47,195 nucleotides of DNA from Lachnospiraceae bacterium. GTDB lineage: Bacteria > Bacillota > Clostridia > Lachnospirales > Lachnospiraceae. Location of the stretch: the NCBI GenBank assembly GCA_900757195.1, contig CAAEMZ010000041.1, forward strand, positions 1 to 47,195, given 5' to 3'. How positions within the stretch are numbered: the first letter of the stretch is position 1; each line of letters starts with the position of its first letter. The notes beneath the pieces are model-generated. The model had not been told where the DNA came from. It made no database searches and saw only the letters and a program-made list of their open reading frames with translations. Below, piece by piece: positions 16,457 through 25,490 of this stretch. The position numbers and the translations under genes were made by a program.

Positions 16457-17536
16457 ATGCGTGGTAAAAGTAAGATGGAGGGCAGAGGTGCACATCTTTG
16501 TTTCGCTATTATAATGATACTTCTGGCAGCAAGTCCTTTTCTTGTGTCATCCACATCGATGATACAGTTTCTCGGGAAATGTATCTGCTATTCAATTGTT
16601 GCTATTGCTCTGGATTTGATCTGGGGATACACGGGAATGCTCAGTCTCGGACACGGAATTTATTTCTGCCTCGGAGGGTATGCGATGGCGATGTACCTCA
16701 GACTTCGGGATAATGGCGGAACGATTACAGAATTTATGCAGACGGGCGGTTTAAGTGAATTACCGCTGTTCTGGAAACCGTTTCTGAACTTTCCGCTGGC
16801 ATTGTTTCTGATTATTTTTATCCCTGGATTGCTTGCTGCTGTGCTCGGATTTTTTGTATTTCACAGCCGCATAAAAGGCGTGTATTTTTCGATTATTACA
16901 CAGGCGCTGACCTGGGCAGCCTATTCCCTTTTTATCGCTAATTCCAAGTATACCGGAGGCAATAACGGAATTACGGATTTTACCTCTCTTTTTGGAAGTA
17001 CACGAGGCAATGCAAATCGCGGCCATCTGCTGAGTATGTTTTTTCTGGCGCTGGCAGCGCTGATTATTGTTTATGTTCTGGCGTCTTTTCTGGTAAAGAG
17101 CAAATTTGGAAAAATACTGATTGCCATCCGTGACGGCGAAAACAGAACCTATTTTTCCGGTTATTGCGTCAATAACTATAAAAATTTTATTTATACTCTC
17201 TCTGCGGTATTGACAGCCATTGGCGGCGCTTTGTTTGTAAATTTCAACGGAAGTATTACGCCGTCTCAGATGACGATTGCTTTTTCCATCACGATGGTGA
17301 TCTGGGTAGCCGTCGGAGGCCGGGGCACGATTATCGGCGCCATTATCGGTACATTTTTTATAAACCTCTGTGAATATAACCTGAGTTCGGGAACGCTGGC
17401 GAGTATCTGGCAGTATATCATCGGTGCGATTTTCTGCATAACAATCCTCTTTTTCAAAGGCGGTATTGTAGGGCTGGTGAAACGTCAGTTTTCATCCGGA
17501 ATCCAGCGTTCAAAGACAAAAAAGGAGGCGGCTTAA
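16457..17536 (+). CDS. urtC: urea ABC transporter permease UrtC
   Basis: A 359-aa LivM-type permease with about 9-10 helices. Recognisable motifs are DLIWGYTGMLSLGHGIYFCL, FYF-type helix VYFSIITQALTWAAY, GGNNGITDF and AVGGRGTIIGAIIGTFF. AGGAGGTA precedes the ATG, 12 bases after urtB. The GGNNGIT element is the UrtC version of the usual G(G)xxGI loop. It ends 0 bases from urtD, so the two are translationally coupled. Confidence 0.92.
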   Translation: MRGKSKMEGRGAHLCFAIIMILLAASPFLVSSTSMIQFLGKCICYSIVAIALDLIWGYTGMLSLGHGIYFCLGGYAMAMYLRLRDNGGTITEFMQTGGLSELPLFWKPFLNFPLALFLIIFIPGLLAAVLGFFVFHSRIKGVYFSIITQALTWAAYSLFIANSKYTGGNNGITDFTSLFGSTRGNANRGHLLSMFFLALAALIIVYVLASFLVKSKFGKILIAIRDGENRTYFSGYCVNNYKNFIYTLSAVLTAIGGALFVNFNGSITPSQMTIAFSITMVIWVAVGGRGTIIGAIIGTFFINLCEYNLSSGTLASIWQYIIGAIFCITILFFKGGIVGLVKRQFSSGIQRSKTKKEAA

Positions 17537-18322
17537 ATGACAGCAACCCGGGATGATGTATTAAAAATCAAACATATATCCGTTGTATTTGACGGATTTA
17601 AGGCCCTGACGGATGTGGACATCAATATTCGGCGTCACGATATCCATTTTTTTATCGGTCCGAATGGTGCAGGAAAGACGACATTGCTGGATATTATCTG
17701 TGCCAAAACAAAGCCGACCGTCGGAACGATCCATTTTTATCCGGAAAAGCGGGACGAAATACGGCTGACGGGTATGAAAGAATATAAAATTGTCAATGAA
17801 GGTGTCGGACGAAAATTTCAGGTACCATCCGTGTTTGTCGAATTAACAGTGATGGAGAATATGATACTTTCTTTGAAGGGACATAAAGGCATATGGCAGA
17901 GCATTTTTTATCATTTGTCTCCGGAGGATGAAGCACAGATTCTGGAAGTTCTGAAAAAAGTCGGTCTTGAAGAACGAACGGGTATTCTGGCAGGTTCGCT
18001 GGCCCACGGTGAGAAGCAGTGGCTTGAAATTGCCATGCAGCTTGTGCAGAAACCGGAGATTATTATGCTGGATGAGCCGGCAGCCGGTATGGGAAAACGG
18101 GAGACGTTTAAAACCGGGGATCTTCTGAAAGAAATCAAGAAAGAATGTACGGTAATCGTTGTAGAGCACGATATGGAATTTGTTAAGCAGATTGCCGATA
18201 CAGTAACGGTACTCCATGAGGGAAAAGTCCTTATGGAGGGCAGTGTGACCGAGGTTCTGGCAGATGAAACGGTTAAGGCCGTATATCTTGGAAGAGGAGG
18301 AGAGCGCTATGCTGATGATTAA
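17537..18322 (+). CDS. urtD: urea ABC transporter ATP-binding protein UrtD
   Basis: A 261-aa ABC ATPase of the LivG type. Walker A is GPNGAGKTT (about 44-52), the signature loop is the UrtD-specific LAHGEKQWLEI, and Walker B is IIMLDEPAAGMG followed by a VVEHDM switch. The LAHGEKQ signature in place of LSGGQ is typical for this subunit. GGAGG lies inside the end of urtC. Confidence 0.93.
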   Translation: MTATRDDVLKIKHISVVFDGFKALTDVDINIRRHDIHFFIGPNGAGKTTLLDIICAKTKPTVGTIHFYPEKRDEIRLTGMKEYKIVNEGVGRKFQVPSVFVELTVMENMILSLKGHKGIWQSIFYHLSPEDEAQILEVLKKVGLEERTGILAGSLAHGEKQWLEIAMQLVQKPEIIMLDEPAAGMGKRETFKTGDLLKEIKKECTVIVVEHDMEFVKQIADTVTVLHEGKVLMEGSVTEVLADETVKAVYLGRGGERYADD

Positions 18323-18998
18323 TCATATGAGTGCCGGATACGGCGACAGTAATGTCATCAAAGATTTGAATCTTGAGGTGGCAGACGGAAAAATCGTTTG
18401 TCTGATTGGGCGAAACGGTGTCGGAAAAAGCACGACCCTCAAAGGCATTATGGGGCTGATTAAGACACCGTCAGGCTCTGCGATGCTGGAAAATCAGGAG
18501 ATGATAAAGATGCCAACCTATGACCGGGTGAAACTCGGTATCGGTTATGTGCCTCAGGGCAGAGAGATTTTTCCGCAGATGACTGTTCAGGAAAATCTGG
18601 AACTGGGATTGAAGGCCCGGGGCGGCGGAAAGGTACCGGAATATATATATGATCTTTTCCCGATTCTGCCAGCCTTTGCACGGCGTAACGGCGGCGACCT
18701 GTCCGGTGGACAGCAGCAGCAGCTGGCAATTGCACGTGCGCTGGTCACGAAACCCAAAATTCTGATTCTGGATGAACCGACGGAGGGGATTCAGCCGTCA
18801 ATTATCGAGGATATTGGTGTGGCAATCCGACGGGTCAATCAGGAACTTGGTATCACAGTACTGATCGTCGAACAATATCTGGATTTTGTTCTCGGTATCT
18901 CGGATAATCTCTACATTATGGAAAAAGGAAATATCGTACTGGAGGGAGAAACACGCCAGATTCCGAGAGAAAAAATTCTGAAATATATGGCAGAGTAA
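18309..18998 (+). CDS. urtE: urea ABC transporter ATP-binding protein UrtE
   Basis: A 229-aa ABC ATPase of the LivF type: Walker A GRNGVGKSTT (about 36-45), signature LSGGQQQQLAIARAL, Walker B LILDEPTEGIQPS, switch VEQYLD. I chose ATG 18309 because GAGGAGG lies before it; it overlaps the urtD end by 14 bases, which implies translational coupling. UrtD and UrtE form the ATPase pair of the transporter. Confidence 0.93.
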   Translation: MLMINHMSAGYGDSNVIKDLNLEVADGKIVCLIGRNGVGKSTTLKGIMGLIKTPSGSAMLENQEMIKMPTYDRVKLGIGYVPQGREIFPQMTVQENLELGLKARGGGKVPEYIYDLFPILPAFARRNGGDLSGGQQQQLAIARALVTKPKILILDEPTEGIQPSIIEDIGVAIRRVNQELGITVLIVEQYLDFVLGISDNLYIMEKGNIVLEGETRQIPREKILKYMAE

Positions 18999-19051
18999 AC
19001 GGCAGCGAAGGAAGGTCGGCGGCTGGCGAAGATATGAAAGGAGCGGGTGTT

Positions 19052-19696
19052 ATGGAGCATTATGTCATTACCATTGCGAGAGGATTTGGCAGCGGTGGAA
19101 AAGAAATCGGAAGCAGATTGGCAGAGCGTCTCGGAATTCCCTGTTATGAGTCCCAGATTCTGCGAATGGCTTCCGAATACAGCGGAATCAATGAACGTTT
19201 ATTTAATGAGGCGGATGAACGGCTGAAAAGCCGGAAAAAATTTCTCGGTTACCTGAAAAAAGTCCCTTTTACTTCCATTGCTGAACCATATATGAAAGCA
19301 TTTACTTCGGATGTGAATCTGTTTAATATCCAGAGTCAGATTATCCGGCAGCTTGTTATGTCAGAGTCCTGTGTGATTATCGGAAAATGTGCGGATTACG
19401 TCCTTCGCTCCTATCCGAATGTCATCAGTATTTATATAGAAGCTCCGCGGGAGGCCTGTCTGAAATCCATTATGAATAAAATGGGCGTGGATGCAGATGA
19501 AGCTGCAAAAATGATAGAAAAAACTGATAAATATCGCGCAGACTACTATAACTATTATACTCAGGGAGGTATATGGACGAATCCTGTGAACTACGATATG
19601 ACATTAAACAGTGCGCGGGTCGGAAGGGAAAACTGTGTCGATGTGATCGAGCAATATATTAAATTAAAATTCGGGAGGTCATCGGAATGTATTTAA
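19052..19696 (+). CDS. cytidylate kinase-like family protein embedded in the urea operon
   Basis: A 214-aa protein of the cytidylate kinase-like (AAK_33) family. The P-loop-like start is ITIARGFGSGGKEIGSRLA (about 6-24). A central IIGKCADYVL motif and a TDKYRADYYNYYT segment near the end are typical of these proteins. True CMP kinases have a different substrate-binding region, so the substrate is unknown. AAAGGAG precedes ATG 19052. Its last 10 bases overlap ureAB, so it is translated as part of the urease operon. Family members appear in varied operons; a role in urease control or nitrogen sensing would be a guess. Confidence 0.85.
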   Translation: MEHYVITIARGFGSGGKEIGSRLAERLGIPCYESQILRMASEYSGINERLFNEADERLKSRKKFLGYLKKVPFTSIAEPYMKAFTSDVNLFNIQSQIIRQLVMSESCVIIGKCADYVLRSYPNVISIYIEAPREACLKSIMNKMGVDADEAAKMIEKTDKYRADYYNYYTQGGIWTNPVNYDMTLNSARVGRENCVDVIEQYIKLKFGRSSECI

Positions 19697-20379
19697 CACC
19701 AAGAGAAACGGATAAGCTGATGCTCCATCTGGCCGGTCAGGTTGCCATGGAGCGGAAAGCCCGCGGGTTGAAACTGAATTATCCGGAGGCGATCGCTTAT
19801 ATCAGCGCACAGCTTCTGGAACTGGCAAGAGACGGACACAGCGTTGCCGAGCTGATGCAGATGGGACGACAGATGCTGAACGGTGAGGATGTGATGGATG
19901 GTGTTGCGGAAATGATTCATGAAATACAGCTTGAGGCCACATTTCCTGATGGAACGAAGCTTGTAACGGTGCATCAGCCGATTTTAGGAAAAGGAATACG
20001 CCATCCGGGAGAAATCTTTACAGAGCCGGGGGATATTGAATTAAACAAAGGAAAGGATACAGCTCAGATTTACGTAACCAATACTGCGGACCGACCGATT
20101 CAGGTGGGTTCTCATTTTCATTTTTTTGAAGTCAATAAAGCGCTCGATTTTAACCGGAATCTGGCGTATGGTATGCGGCTGGATATTCCGGCAGGAACGG
20201 CAGTGCGGTTTGAACCGGGAGAGACGCGGCAGGTGGATCTTGTGGAAATCGGAGGCAGCCGGGAAGGCTATGGATTAAACGGGCTGGCAGAAGGCCCGCT
20301 GGATGATCCGGAAATCCGAAAGAAAGCGATACATCATGCGGCAGAAAGAGGATTTAAGGGGGTGACAGAAAATGAATAA
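19687..20379 (+). CDS. ureAB: urease gamma-beta fusion subunit
   Basis: A 230-aa fusion of the two small urease subunits. Residues 1-100 are gamma (MYLTPRETDKLMLHLAGQVA, GLKLNYPEAIAYISAQLLE, ending VTVHQPI). Residues about 108-225 are beta (HPGEIFTEPGDIELNKG, QVGSHFHFFEVNKALDF, FEPGETRQVDLVEIGG, YGLNGLAEG). Most bacteria have two genes; fused small subunits are known, for example in Helicobacter. The fusion is one clean frame with no frameshift. It overlaps the kinase-like gene upstream and ureC downstream (8 bases). Confidence 0.95.
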   Translation: MYLTPRETDKLMLHLAGQVAMERKARGLKLNYPEAIAYISAQLLELARDGHSVAELMQMGRQMLNGEDVMDGVAEMIHEIQLEATFPDGTKLVTVHQPILGKGIRHPGEIFTEPGDIELNKGKDTAQIYVTNTADRPIQVGSHFHFFEVNKALDFNRNLAYGMRLDIPAGTAVRFEPGETRQVDLVEIGGSREGYGLNGLAEGPLDDPEIRKKAIHHAAERGFKGVTENE

Positions 20380-22084
20380 AATCAGCAGAGCGAAATATGC
20401 CGATATGTACGGAGCGACAACCGGTGACAGGATACGTCTGGCAGATACGTCTCTGATCGTCGAGATAGAGAAGGACTATGCGGTATATGGCGAAGAGGCC
20501 AAGTTCGGCGGCGGAAAATCGCTGCGTGACGGTATGGGACAGTCGTGTCTCATTCCGGATGACCAGTGTCCGGATACAGTCATTACGAGTGCGGTCATTG
20601 TGGATTACTGGGGAATTGTTAAAGCGGATGTGGGGATAAAAGACGGAAAAATCTGCGGCATCGGCAAGGCCGGAAATCCGGCCATGATGGATGGTGTGGA
20701 TGAAAATCTTGTCATTGGCGCCGGAACGGAGATTATTGCCGGCGAAGGATTGATCCTGACCGCCGGCGGTCTGGATACCCATATTCATTTTATCAGTCCG
20801 ACCCAGGTGGAAACAGCACTTTACAGTGGAGTGACGACCATGATCGGCGGAGGCACAGGACCGGCAGACGGAACGAATGCGACGACATGTACACCGGGCC
20901 GATTTCATATGGAGCGGATGCTGGAAGCGGCAGAAGAACTTCCGGTGAATCTCGGGTATCTCGGAAAAGGGAATTCGGCAAATCCGGAGACATTGAAGGA
21001 ACAGATCGAAGCCGGAGCCTGCGGCATGAAACTTCATGAAGACTGGGGGTCGACACCGGCGGCCATCGATTATTGTCTGACTGTCTGCGATGAATATGAT
21101 GTCCAGGCAGCAATTCACACAGATACACTGAATGAGGCCGGCTTTGTTGAAGATACGATCGCAGCATTTAAAGGACGTACCATACATACCTATCATACAG
21201 AAGGAGCCGGCGGCGGCCATGCACCGGATATCATCCGGGCGGCATCCTTCCCGAATGTGCTTCCGTCATCGACGAATCCGACAATGCCTTATACAAAAAA
21301 TACGCTGGATGAACATCTGGATATGCTGATGGTCTGTCATCATCTGGATAAAAAGGTGCCGGAGGATATTGCCTTTGCAGATTCGAGAATCCGGCCGGAA
21401 ACCATCGCTGCCGAGGATGTGCTCCACGATATGGGAATATTTTCAATGATGAGTTCCGATTCACAGGCGATGGGCAGAGTCGGTGAAGTCATTACAAGAA
21501 CCTGGCAGACGGCGGATAAGATGAAACAGCAGCGGGGCCCGCTGCCGGAAGACAGTGAACGCAGCGATAATTTCCGCGTGAAACGTTATGTGGCCAAATA
21601 TACGATCAATCCGGCAATCACCCATGGTGTTTCCGATTATGTGGGGTCCGTGGAGGTCGGCAAGATGGCCGATCTGGTACTCTGGAAACCGGCCATGTTT
21701 GGTGCAAAACCGGAAATGATCCTGAAGGCCGGATTTATTATTGCTTCCAGGATGGGCGATGCCAATGCATCGATTCCGACACCGGAACCGGTGATTTACC
21801 GGAATATGTTCGGCGCTTATGGACTTGCACGTAAAAACACCTGTATAACCTTTGTGTCTAAAGCCGCCTGGGCTTCCGGGATTAAAGAGCGGCTCGGACT
21901 CAGCCGGCAGGTTCTTCCGGTAAGTCATTGCCGGGATATCGGGAAAAAAGATATGAAAAATAATGATGTGATCGCCGATATTCAGGTCAACCCGGAAAAT
22001 TACGAGGTCCGCGTGGACGGCGAACGAATCTGTTGTGAAGCGGCGGAGGTACTTCCTCTGGCACAGAAATATTTTATGTTTTAG
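20372..22084 (+). CDS. ureC: urease alpha (catalytic) subunit
   Basis: The 570-aa catalytic subunit that hydrolyses urea to ammonia and carbamate at a dinuclear nickel site. Nickel ligands are visible: His137 and His139 (THIHF), the carbamylated Lys220 in GMKLHEDWG, and His in AIHTDTLNEAGF and TYHTEGAGGGHAPD. The flap Cys-His is MVCHHLDK, and the RIRPETIAAEDVLHD and SSDSQAMGR motifs follow. Length and residues match the family. It overlaps the ureAB stop by 8 bases, ensuring balanced subunit synthesis. Confidence 0.97.
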   Translation: MNKISRAKYADMYGATTGDRIRLADTSLIVEIEKDYAVYGEEAKFGGGKSLRDGMGQSCLIPDDQCPDTVITSAVIVDYWGIVKADVGIKDGKICGIGKAGNPAMMDGVDENLVIGAGTEIIAGEGLILTAGGLDTHIHFISPTQVETALYSGVTTMIGGGTGPADGTNATTCTPGRFHMERMLEAAEELPVNLGYLGKGNSANPETLKEQIEAGACGMKLHEDWGSTPAAIDYCLTVCDEYDVQAAIHTDTLNEAGFVEDTIAAFKGRTIHTYHTEGAGGGHAPDIIRAASFPNVLPSSTNPTMPYTKNTLDEHLDMLMVCHHLDKKVPEDIAFADSRIRPETIAAEDVLHDMGIFSMMSSDSQAMGRVGEVITRTWQTADKMKQQRGPLPEDSERSDNFRVKRYVAKYTINPAITHGVSDYVGSVEVGKMADLVLWKPAMFGAKPEMILKAGFIIASRMGDANASIPTPEPVIYRNMFGAYGLARKNTCITFVSKAAWASGIKERLGLSRQVLPVSHCRDIGKKDMKNNDVIADIQVNPENYEVRVDGERICCEAAEVLPLAQKYFMF

Positions 22085-22102
22085 AAGAGGGACGGTGTCA
22101 AA

Positions 22103-22549
22103 ATGATTGTTGAAAAAACGATTGGAAATTTGAAAGATTATCCGGCAGAAGGCAGGCCTGTGGATTATGTCGGGCTGGAATGGTATGAACTGGATAAAAA
22201 GCTGCTGCGTAAAACGCTGGAAAATGGGGAGGATATCGGGATCCGTCTTCAGAATCATCTTCATGAAGGGGACATTCTCTATGCGGATGAAAAGCGGATT
22301 ATTGCTGTAAAGATTCTGCCATGCGAACTGACGGTCGTTAAAGTCGCTTCGATGCAGGCGATGGGAAGACTTTGTTTTGAACTGGGAAACCGGCATTTAT
22401 CTCTGGCCATCGAAGAGGACCGGGTCCGTGTGCCTTATGATGAGCCGACATTTCTCTACCTGGAGAAACTGGGCTTTGCTCCGGAGAAAATGCTGGGTGA
22501 ATTCCGGCATTTTACAGTCTGTCACGGCCATGGACACAGCCATGACTGA
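22103..22549 (+). CDS. ureE: urease accessory protein UreE (nickel metallochaperone)
   Basis: A 148-aa nickel-binding chaperone. The peptide-binding-like N-terminal domain and the central LPCELTVVKVASMQAMGRLC FELGNRH region match UreE. The tail CHGHGHSHD supplies extra histidines for nickel storage or transfer, shorter than the His-rich tail of Klebsiella. It precedes ureF with an 8-base overlap. Confidence 0.93.
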   Translation: MIVEKTIGNLKDYPAEGRPVDYVGLEWYELDKKLLRKTLENGEDIGIRLQNHLHEGDILYADEKRIIAVKILPCELTVVKVASMQAMGRLCFELGNRHLSLAIEEDRVRVPYDEPTFLYLEKLGFAPEKMLGEFRHFTVCHGHGHSHD

Positions 22550-23228
22550 GGATATGGGCTTTTTAGGGATGATGCAGTCTCTGGATGCATTTTTTCCTGT
22601 GGGCGCTTTTACACTGTCCAATGGCCTGGAGGATTACGTTCTGCGTGACCGTATTCAGAACGGAAAAGATCTGGAAAATTATATTCAGGGATTTCTTCAG
22701 ATTTTTCCTTACAGTGATCTTGGAATTATCTCCCTCGCTTACCGAAATGCCCGCAGCAGGGAGGCCATTCTGGAACTGGATGCTGTCGGGACCGTGATGA
22801 AAGGCGCCAGTGAGGTCCGAAACGGAAGTATCCGTATGGGACGACGTTATATGAAAGCCAGAGCGGCCATCGGAGATTCGGGAGAAATGCTTGCCTGGTA
22901 TCAGCAATGTGTCCAGGCGGGGACAGCTTCAGGACTTCATCCGGCAGCCATCGGGCTTTATGGTGCAGAAAAGGGGTTGCCTGAAGAAATGGTGCTGACG
23001 ATGTATGGTTACAGTGTCCTTTCGGCAATAGTGAATAATTGTGTCAAACTGGTTCCATTAAGTCCGGTGGAAGGGCAGAGGGTATTATTTTCATCCATGA
23101 AGGATCTGGGCCGGGTTGTGGCTTATGCCATGAAGACGGATATTATGGATCTGGGTGTTTCCGGCTGCGGAATGGAGATCCATTGTATGAACCATGAGGA
23201 ATTATATTCCAGACAATATATGTCGTAA
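22542..23228 (+). CDS. ureF: urease accessory protein UreF
   Basis: A 228-aa protein that, with UreD and UreG, opens apo-urease for nickel loading. Conserved pieces are LDAFFPVGAFTLSNGLE (about 13-29) and a C-terminal GCGMEIHCMNHEELYSRQY. I placed the start at ATG 22542, which overlaps the ureE stop; ATG 22554 is an alternative with a nearby GAGG. The frame is open far upstream but that part is the shadow of ureE. Confidence 0.9.
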   Translation: MTEDMGFLGMMQSLDAFFPVGAFTLSNGLEDYVLRDRIQNGKDLENYIQGFLQIFPYSDLGIISLAYRNARSREAILELDAVGTVMKGASEVRNGSIRMGRRYMKARAAIGDSGEMLAWYQQCVQAGTASGLHPAAIGLYGAEKGLPEEMVLTMYGYSVLSAIVNNCVKLVPLSPVEGQRVLFSSMKDLGRVVAYAMKTDIMDLGVSGCGMEIHCMNHEELYSRQYMS

Positions 23229-23255
23229 GATAAACAGGTAGGAGGCTGAAAATTT

Positions 23256-23864
23256 ATGTCTTATGTAAAAATAGGTGTAGGCGGTCCGGTGGGTTCCGGA
23301 AAAACAGCACTCATTGAGCGGCTGACGCGAAAAATGGCGCAGGAGTATTCGATCTGTGTGGTGACAAATGATATTTATACTAAAGAGGATGCGGAATTTC
23401 TGATTAAGAATTCCGCGCTCCCGGCAGAGCGGATTACCGGTGTTGAAACCGGAGGCTGTCCCCATACAGCCATCCGTGAGGACTGCAGTATGAATCTGGA
23501 AGCTGTGGAAGAGATGGCGGAAGCTTTTCCGGATGTGGAGATTATTTTTATAGAAAGCGGCGGAGATAATCTGTCGGCAACCTTCAGCCCGGATCTGGCG
23601 GACGCCACTATTTATGTCATTGATGTGGCTCAGGGCGAAAAAATACCGAGAAAGGGCGGACCAGGAGTTACACGGTCAGATCTTCTTGTCATCAATAAAA
23701 CGGATCTGGCGCCGATGGTCGGAGCCAGTCTCGAAGTTATGGCCAGGGATTCTGAGCGGATGCGCCAGGGAAAAGATTTTATTTTTACAAATCTTATGGG
23801 AGGCAGCAGCGTCGACGCAGTCGTTGACTGGATTAAGAAAAATGTTCTTATGGAAGATTTATAG
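23256..23864 (+). CDS. ureG: urease accessory GTPase UreG
   Basis: A 202-aa SIMIBI-class GTPase that powers nickel delivery to urease. Seen: P-loop GGPVGSGKTALIE (9-21), VVTNDIYTKEDAEFL, the nickel-binding Cys-x-His in ETGGCPHTAIRED, IESGGDNL and NKTDLAP. GGAGG precedes the ATG. All landmarks of the family are intact. Confidence 0.97.
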   Translation: MSYVKIGVGGPVGSGKTALIERLTRKMAQEYSICVVTNDIYTKEDAEFLIKNSALPAERITGVETGGCPHTAIREDCSMNLEAVEEMAEAFPDVEIIFIESGGDNLSATFSPDLADATIYVIDVAQGEKIPRKGGPGVTRSDLLVINKTDLAPMVGASLEVMARDSERMRQGKDFIFTNLMGGSSVDAVVDWIKKNVLMEDL

Positions 23865-23880
23865 GAAATGCAGGTGACGT

Positions 23881-24645
23881 ATGACAACAGAGTTGAAACT
23901 GGAAACCGGTATATGGTACGGACGGACAGAAGTGATCGACAGTTATTTTACAAGTCCCCTGAAACTGGGGATCCCCGCAGCTTTTGGCGAAAGACGGAAA
24001 ATCGTGCTGATGATGGCATCGGCAGGTATTTTAAAAGGAGATACCTTTGATTATCATATCCGATGCGGTGCCGGGACAAAAAATCTCCTGACAGAACAGT
24101 CATATACGAAGATATTCGACACGGGAGAAGGCGGGGCTGAAAGACGACAGAACATCGAAGTTTTAGAAGGCGCTTCCCTTTATTACCGCCCGTGTCCGGT
24201 CATTCCTTTCAAAGGCAGCCGATTTGACGGATGGACGCAAGTCTGCCTGGCAGCGGACAGTGAGTTTGCTTATGGAGATATTCTGGCCGGAGGAAGAGTC
24301 GGCATGGGGGAATGTTTTCTGTTTTCCCATTATCGAAACCGGGTCTGGGTGACGGTTGAAGGAAAACCGGTCTGGATGGATCATTGTCTGCTGGAGCCGG
24401 AAAACATGTCTCTTGAGAATCTTGTGTTTTTTGATGGCTTTACCCATCAGGGAACCTTTTATTACTATGGTCCAAAGGAAAAGCAGGAACAGCTTTTTAG
24501 CTACCGGCCGGAAAATAAAGAAATCCGATATGGGGTGTCAGGCGCGGTAAAGGGAATCGGTATACGGATACTTGCCGGCTGCGCTCAGGATATTGAACGT
24601 ATATTTGAAGAAATCGAAGAAAAAATCGGGCTGAGGAATGAATAA
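23881..24645 (+). CDS. ureD: urease accessory protein UreD (UreH)
   Basis: A 254-aa scaffold that binds urease and UreF and forms the nickel tunnel. Landmarks are YFTSPLKLGIPAAF near the start, the LTEQSYTKIF strand, and YYRPCPVIPFKGSRF. In many operons ureD comes first; here it is last. It ends before a bidirectional terminator, closing the urea operon. AGGTGA precedes the ATG. Confidence 0.9.
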   Translation: MTTELKLETGIWYGRTEVIDSYFTSPLKLGIPAAFGERRKIVLMMASAGILKGDTFDYHIRCGAGTKNLLTEQSYTKIFDTGEGGAERRQNIEVLEGASLYYRPCPVIPFKGSRFDGWTQVCLAADSEFAYGDILAGGRVGMGECFLFSHYRNRVWVTVEGKPVWMDHCLLEPENMSLENLVFFDGFTHQGTFYYYGPKEKQEQLFSYRPENKEIRYGVSGAVKGIGIRILAGCAQDIERIFEEIEEKIGLRNE

Positions 24646-24664
24646 TAAGTTCAAACCTCAGCCC
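24628..24664. terminator. bidirectional terminator between ureD and trmO
   Basis: GGGCTGAGG pairs with CCTCAGCCC around a 19-base loop that contains the ureD stop. TTATTTT follows on the plus strand and TTTTTTC on the minus strand, so it serves both converging genes. Confidence 0.8.
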
Positions 24665-24669
24665 TTATT

Positions 24670-25380
24670 TTATGCATCGGCTGCGCTGCCCGTATCCGGT
24701 TCTACGGAACAGATCGTCAGCCGGGTATCATGGATTCGGAATTTGACTTCCAGACCGGAAAACCGCAGGCCATAGATGCGCTCCGGATCATTTTGATAGG
24801 ACGGCCTCGGATCCTGGGCGAGCACGGCAAAAAGCTTTTCACGTATAGATTCCGGAATTTTATCGAGCCATTCTTCCGGGCAGCGGACCGTCAGATGATG
24901 ATTTTTATGAGGGCCGCCAAAGCCTTCAGCAGCTTCCGGATGGCTGTCGACGTAAGGAACATAAGGTTTTATATCGAAGATGGGGGTGCCATCCATCAGA
25001 TCAGCGCCGGAAACATGAAGAACCGGACCATGGACCGGATGAAATTCAATGGCTTCTAATTTTACGCAGGAGAGGCCGAGGGGATTTGGACGGAATGGGG
25101 CACGGGTCGCAAAGACGCCCATGCGTATATTTCCTCCGAGTCTGGGCGGACGTACAGAAGGTGACCAACTGCTTCGGAGATTTTCGGAAAAGCCCCAGAT
25201 GAGCCAGATATGTGAAAAGTCTTCAAGGCCTTTGAAAGCTTCGGCAATCTGATATTCAGGTTCAAAGAGAATCCGTGCCCTGAGATCTGCGACGAGGCCG
25301 CTTTGGCGCGGAATTCCGAATTTATCCGGAAATTCACTGTGGATGTGAGCGATTGTTTTTATCGTATAATCTGACGGCAT
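24670..25380 (-). CDS. trmO: tRNA (N6-threonylcarbamoyladenosine37-N6)-methyltransferase TrmO
   Basis: A 236-aa TrmO/TsaA (YaeB) protein that methylates t6A37 in tRNA-Thr using S-adenosylmethionine. Motifs are GIPRQSGLV, FEDFSHIWLIW-type strand (LEDFSHIWLIWGF), GVFATRAPFRPNPLGLS, and DIKPYVPYVDS. I chose the ATG at 25380 because GGGAGG lies just upstream on the minus strand; the frame is open to 25470 without supporting signals. Confidence 0.93.
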   Translation of the reverse strand: MPSDYTIKTIAHIHSEFPDKFGIPRQSGLVADLRARILFEPEYQIAEAFKGLEDFSHIWLIWGFSENLRSSWSPSVRPPRLGGNIRMGVFATRAPFRPNPLGLSCVKLEAIEFHPVHGPVLHVSGADLMDGTPIFDIKPYVPYVDSHPEAAEGFGGPHKNHHLTVRCPEEWLDKIPESIREKLFAVLAQDPRPSYQNDPERIYGLRFSGLEVKFRIHDTRLTICSVEPDTGSAADA

Positions 25381-25450
25381 GTAAAGTCCTCCCTTATATA
25401 TAGTAGATAGATTAACCGTATCATGGATATTCCGCAAGGTCAAGGAAAAC

Positions 25451-25490
25451 AAAAAGGAACGGCAACACATCGTCAGTGTTTCGGTTCCTT
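25451..25490 (-). terminator. terminator of the XRE regulator gene
   Basis: On the minus strand AAGGAACcG...ACAC pairs with GTGT...CgGTTCCTT-type sequence and is followed by TTTTT (bases 25455-25451). It begins at the stop codon of the XRE gene. Confidence 0.65.

Noticed and set aside
19687..20379. ureA and ureB as separate genes joined by sequencing error
   Set aside because: The linker has no stop, start or ribosome site and the overlap pattern with neighbours is normal; fused forms are known.
22377..22541. Upstream extension of ureF
   Set aside because: This part is the shadow of ureE in another frame; conserved UreF sequence begins after 22542.
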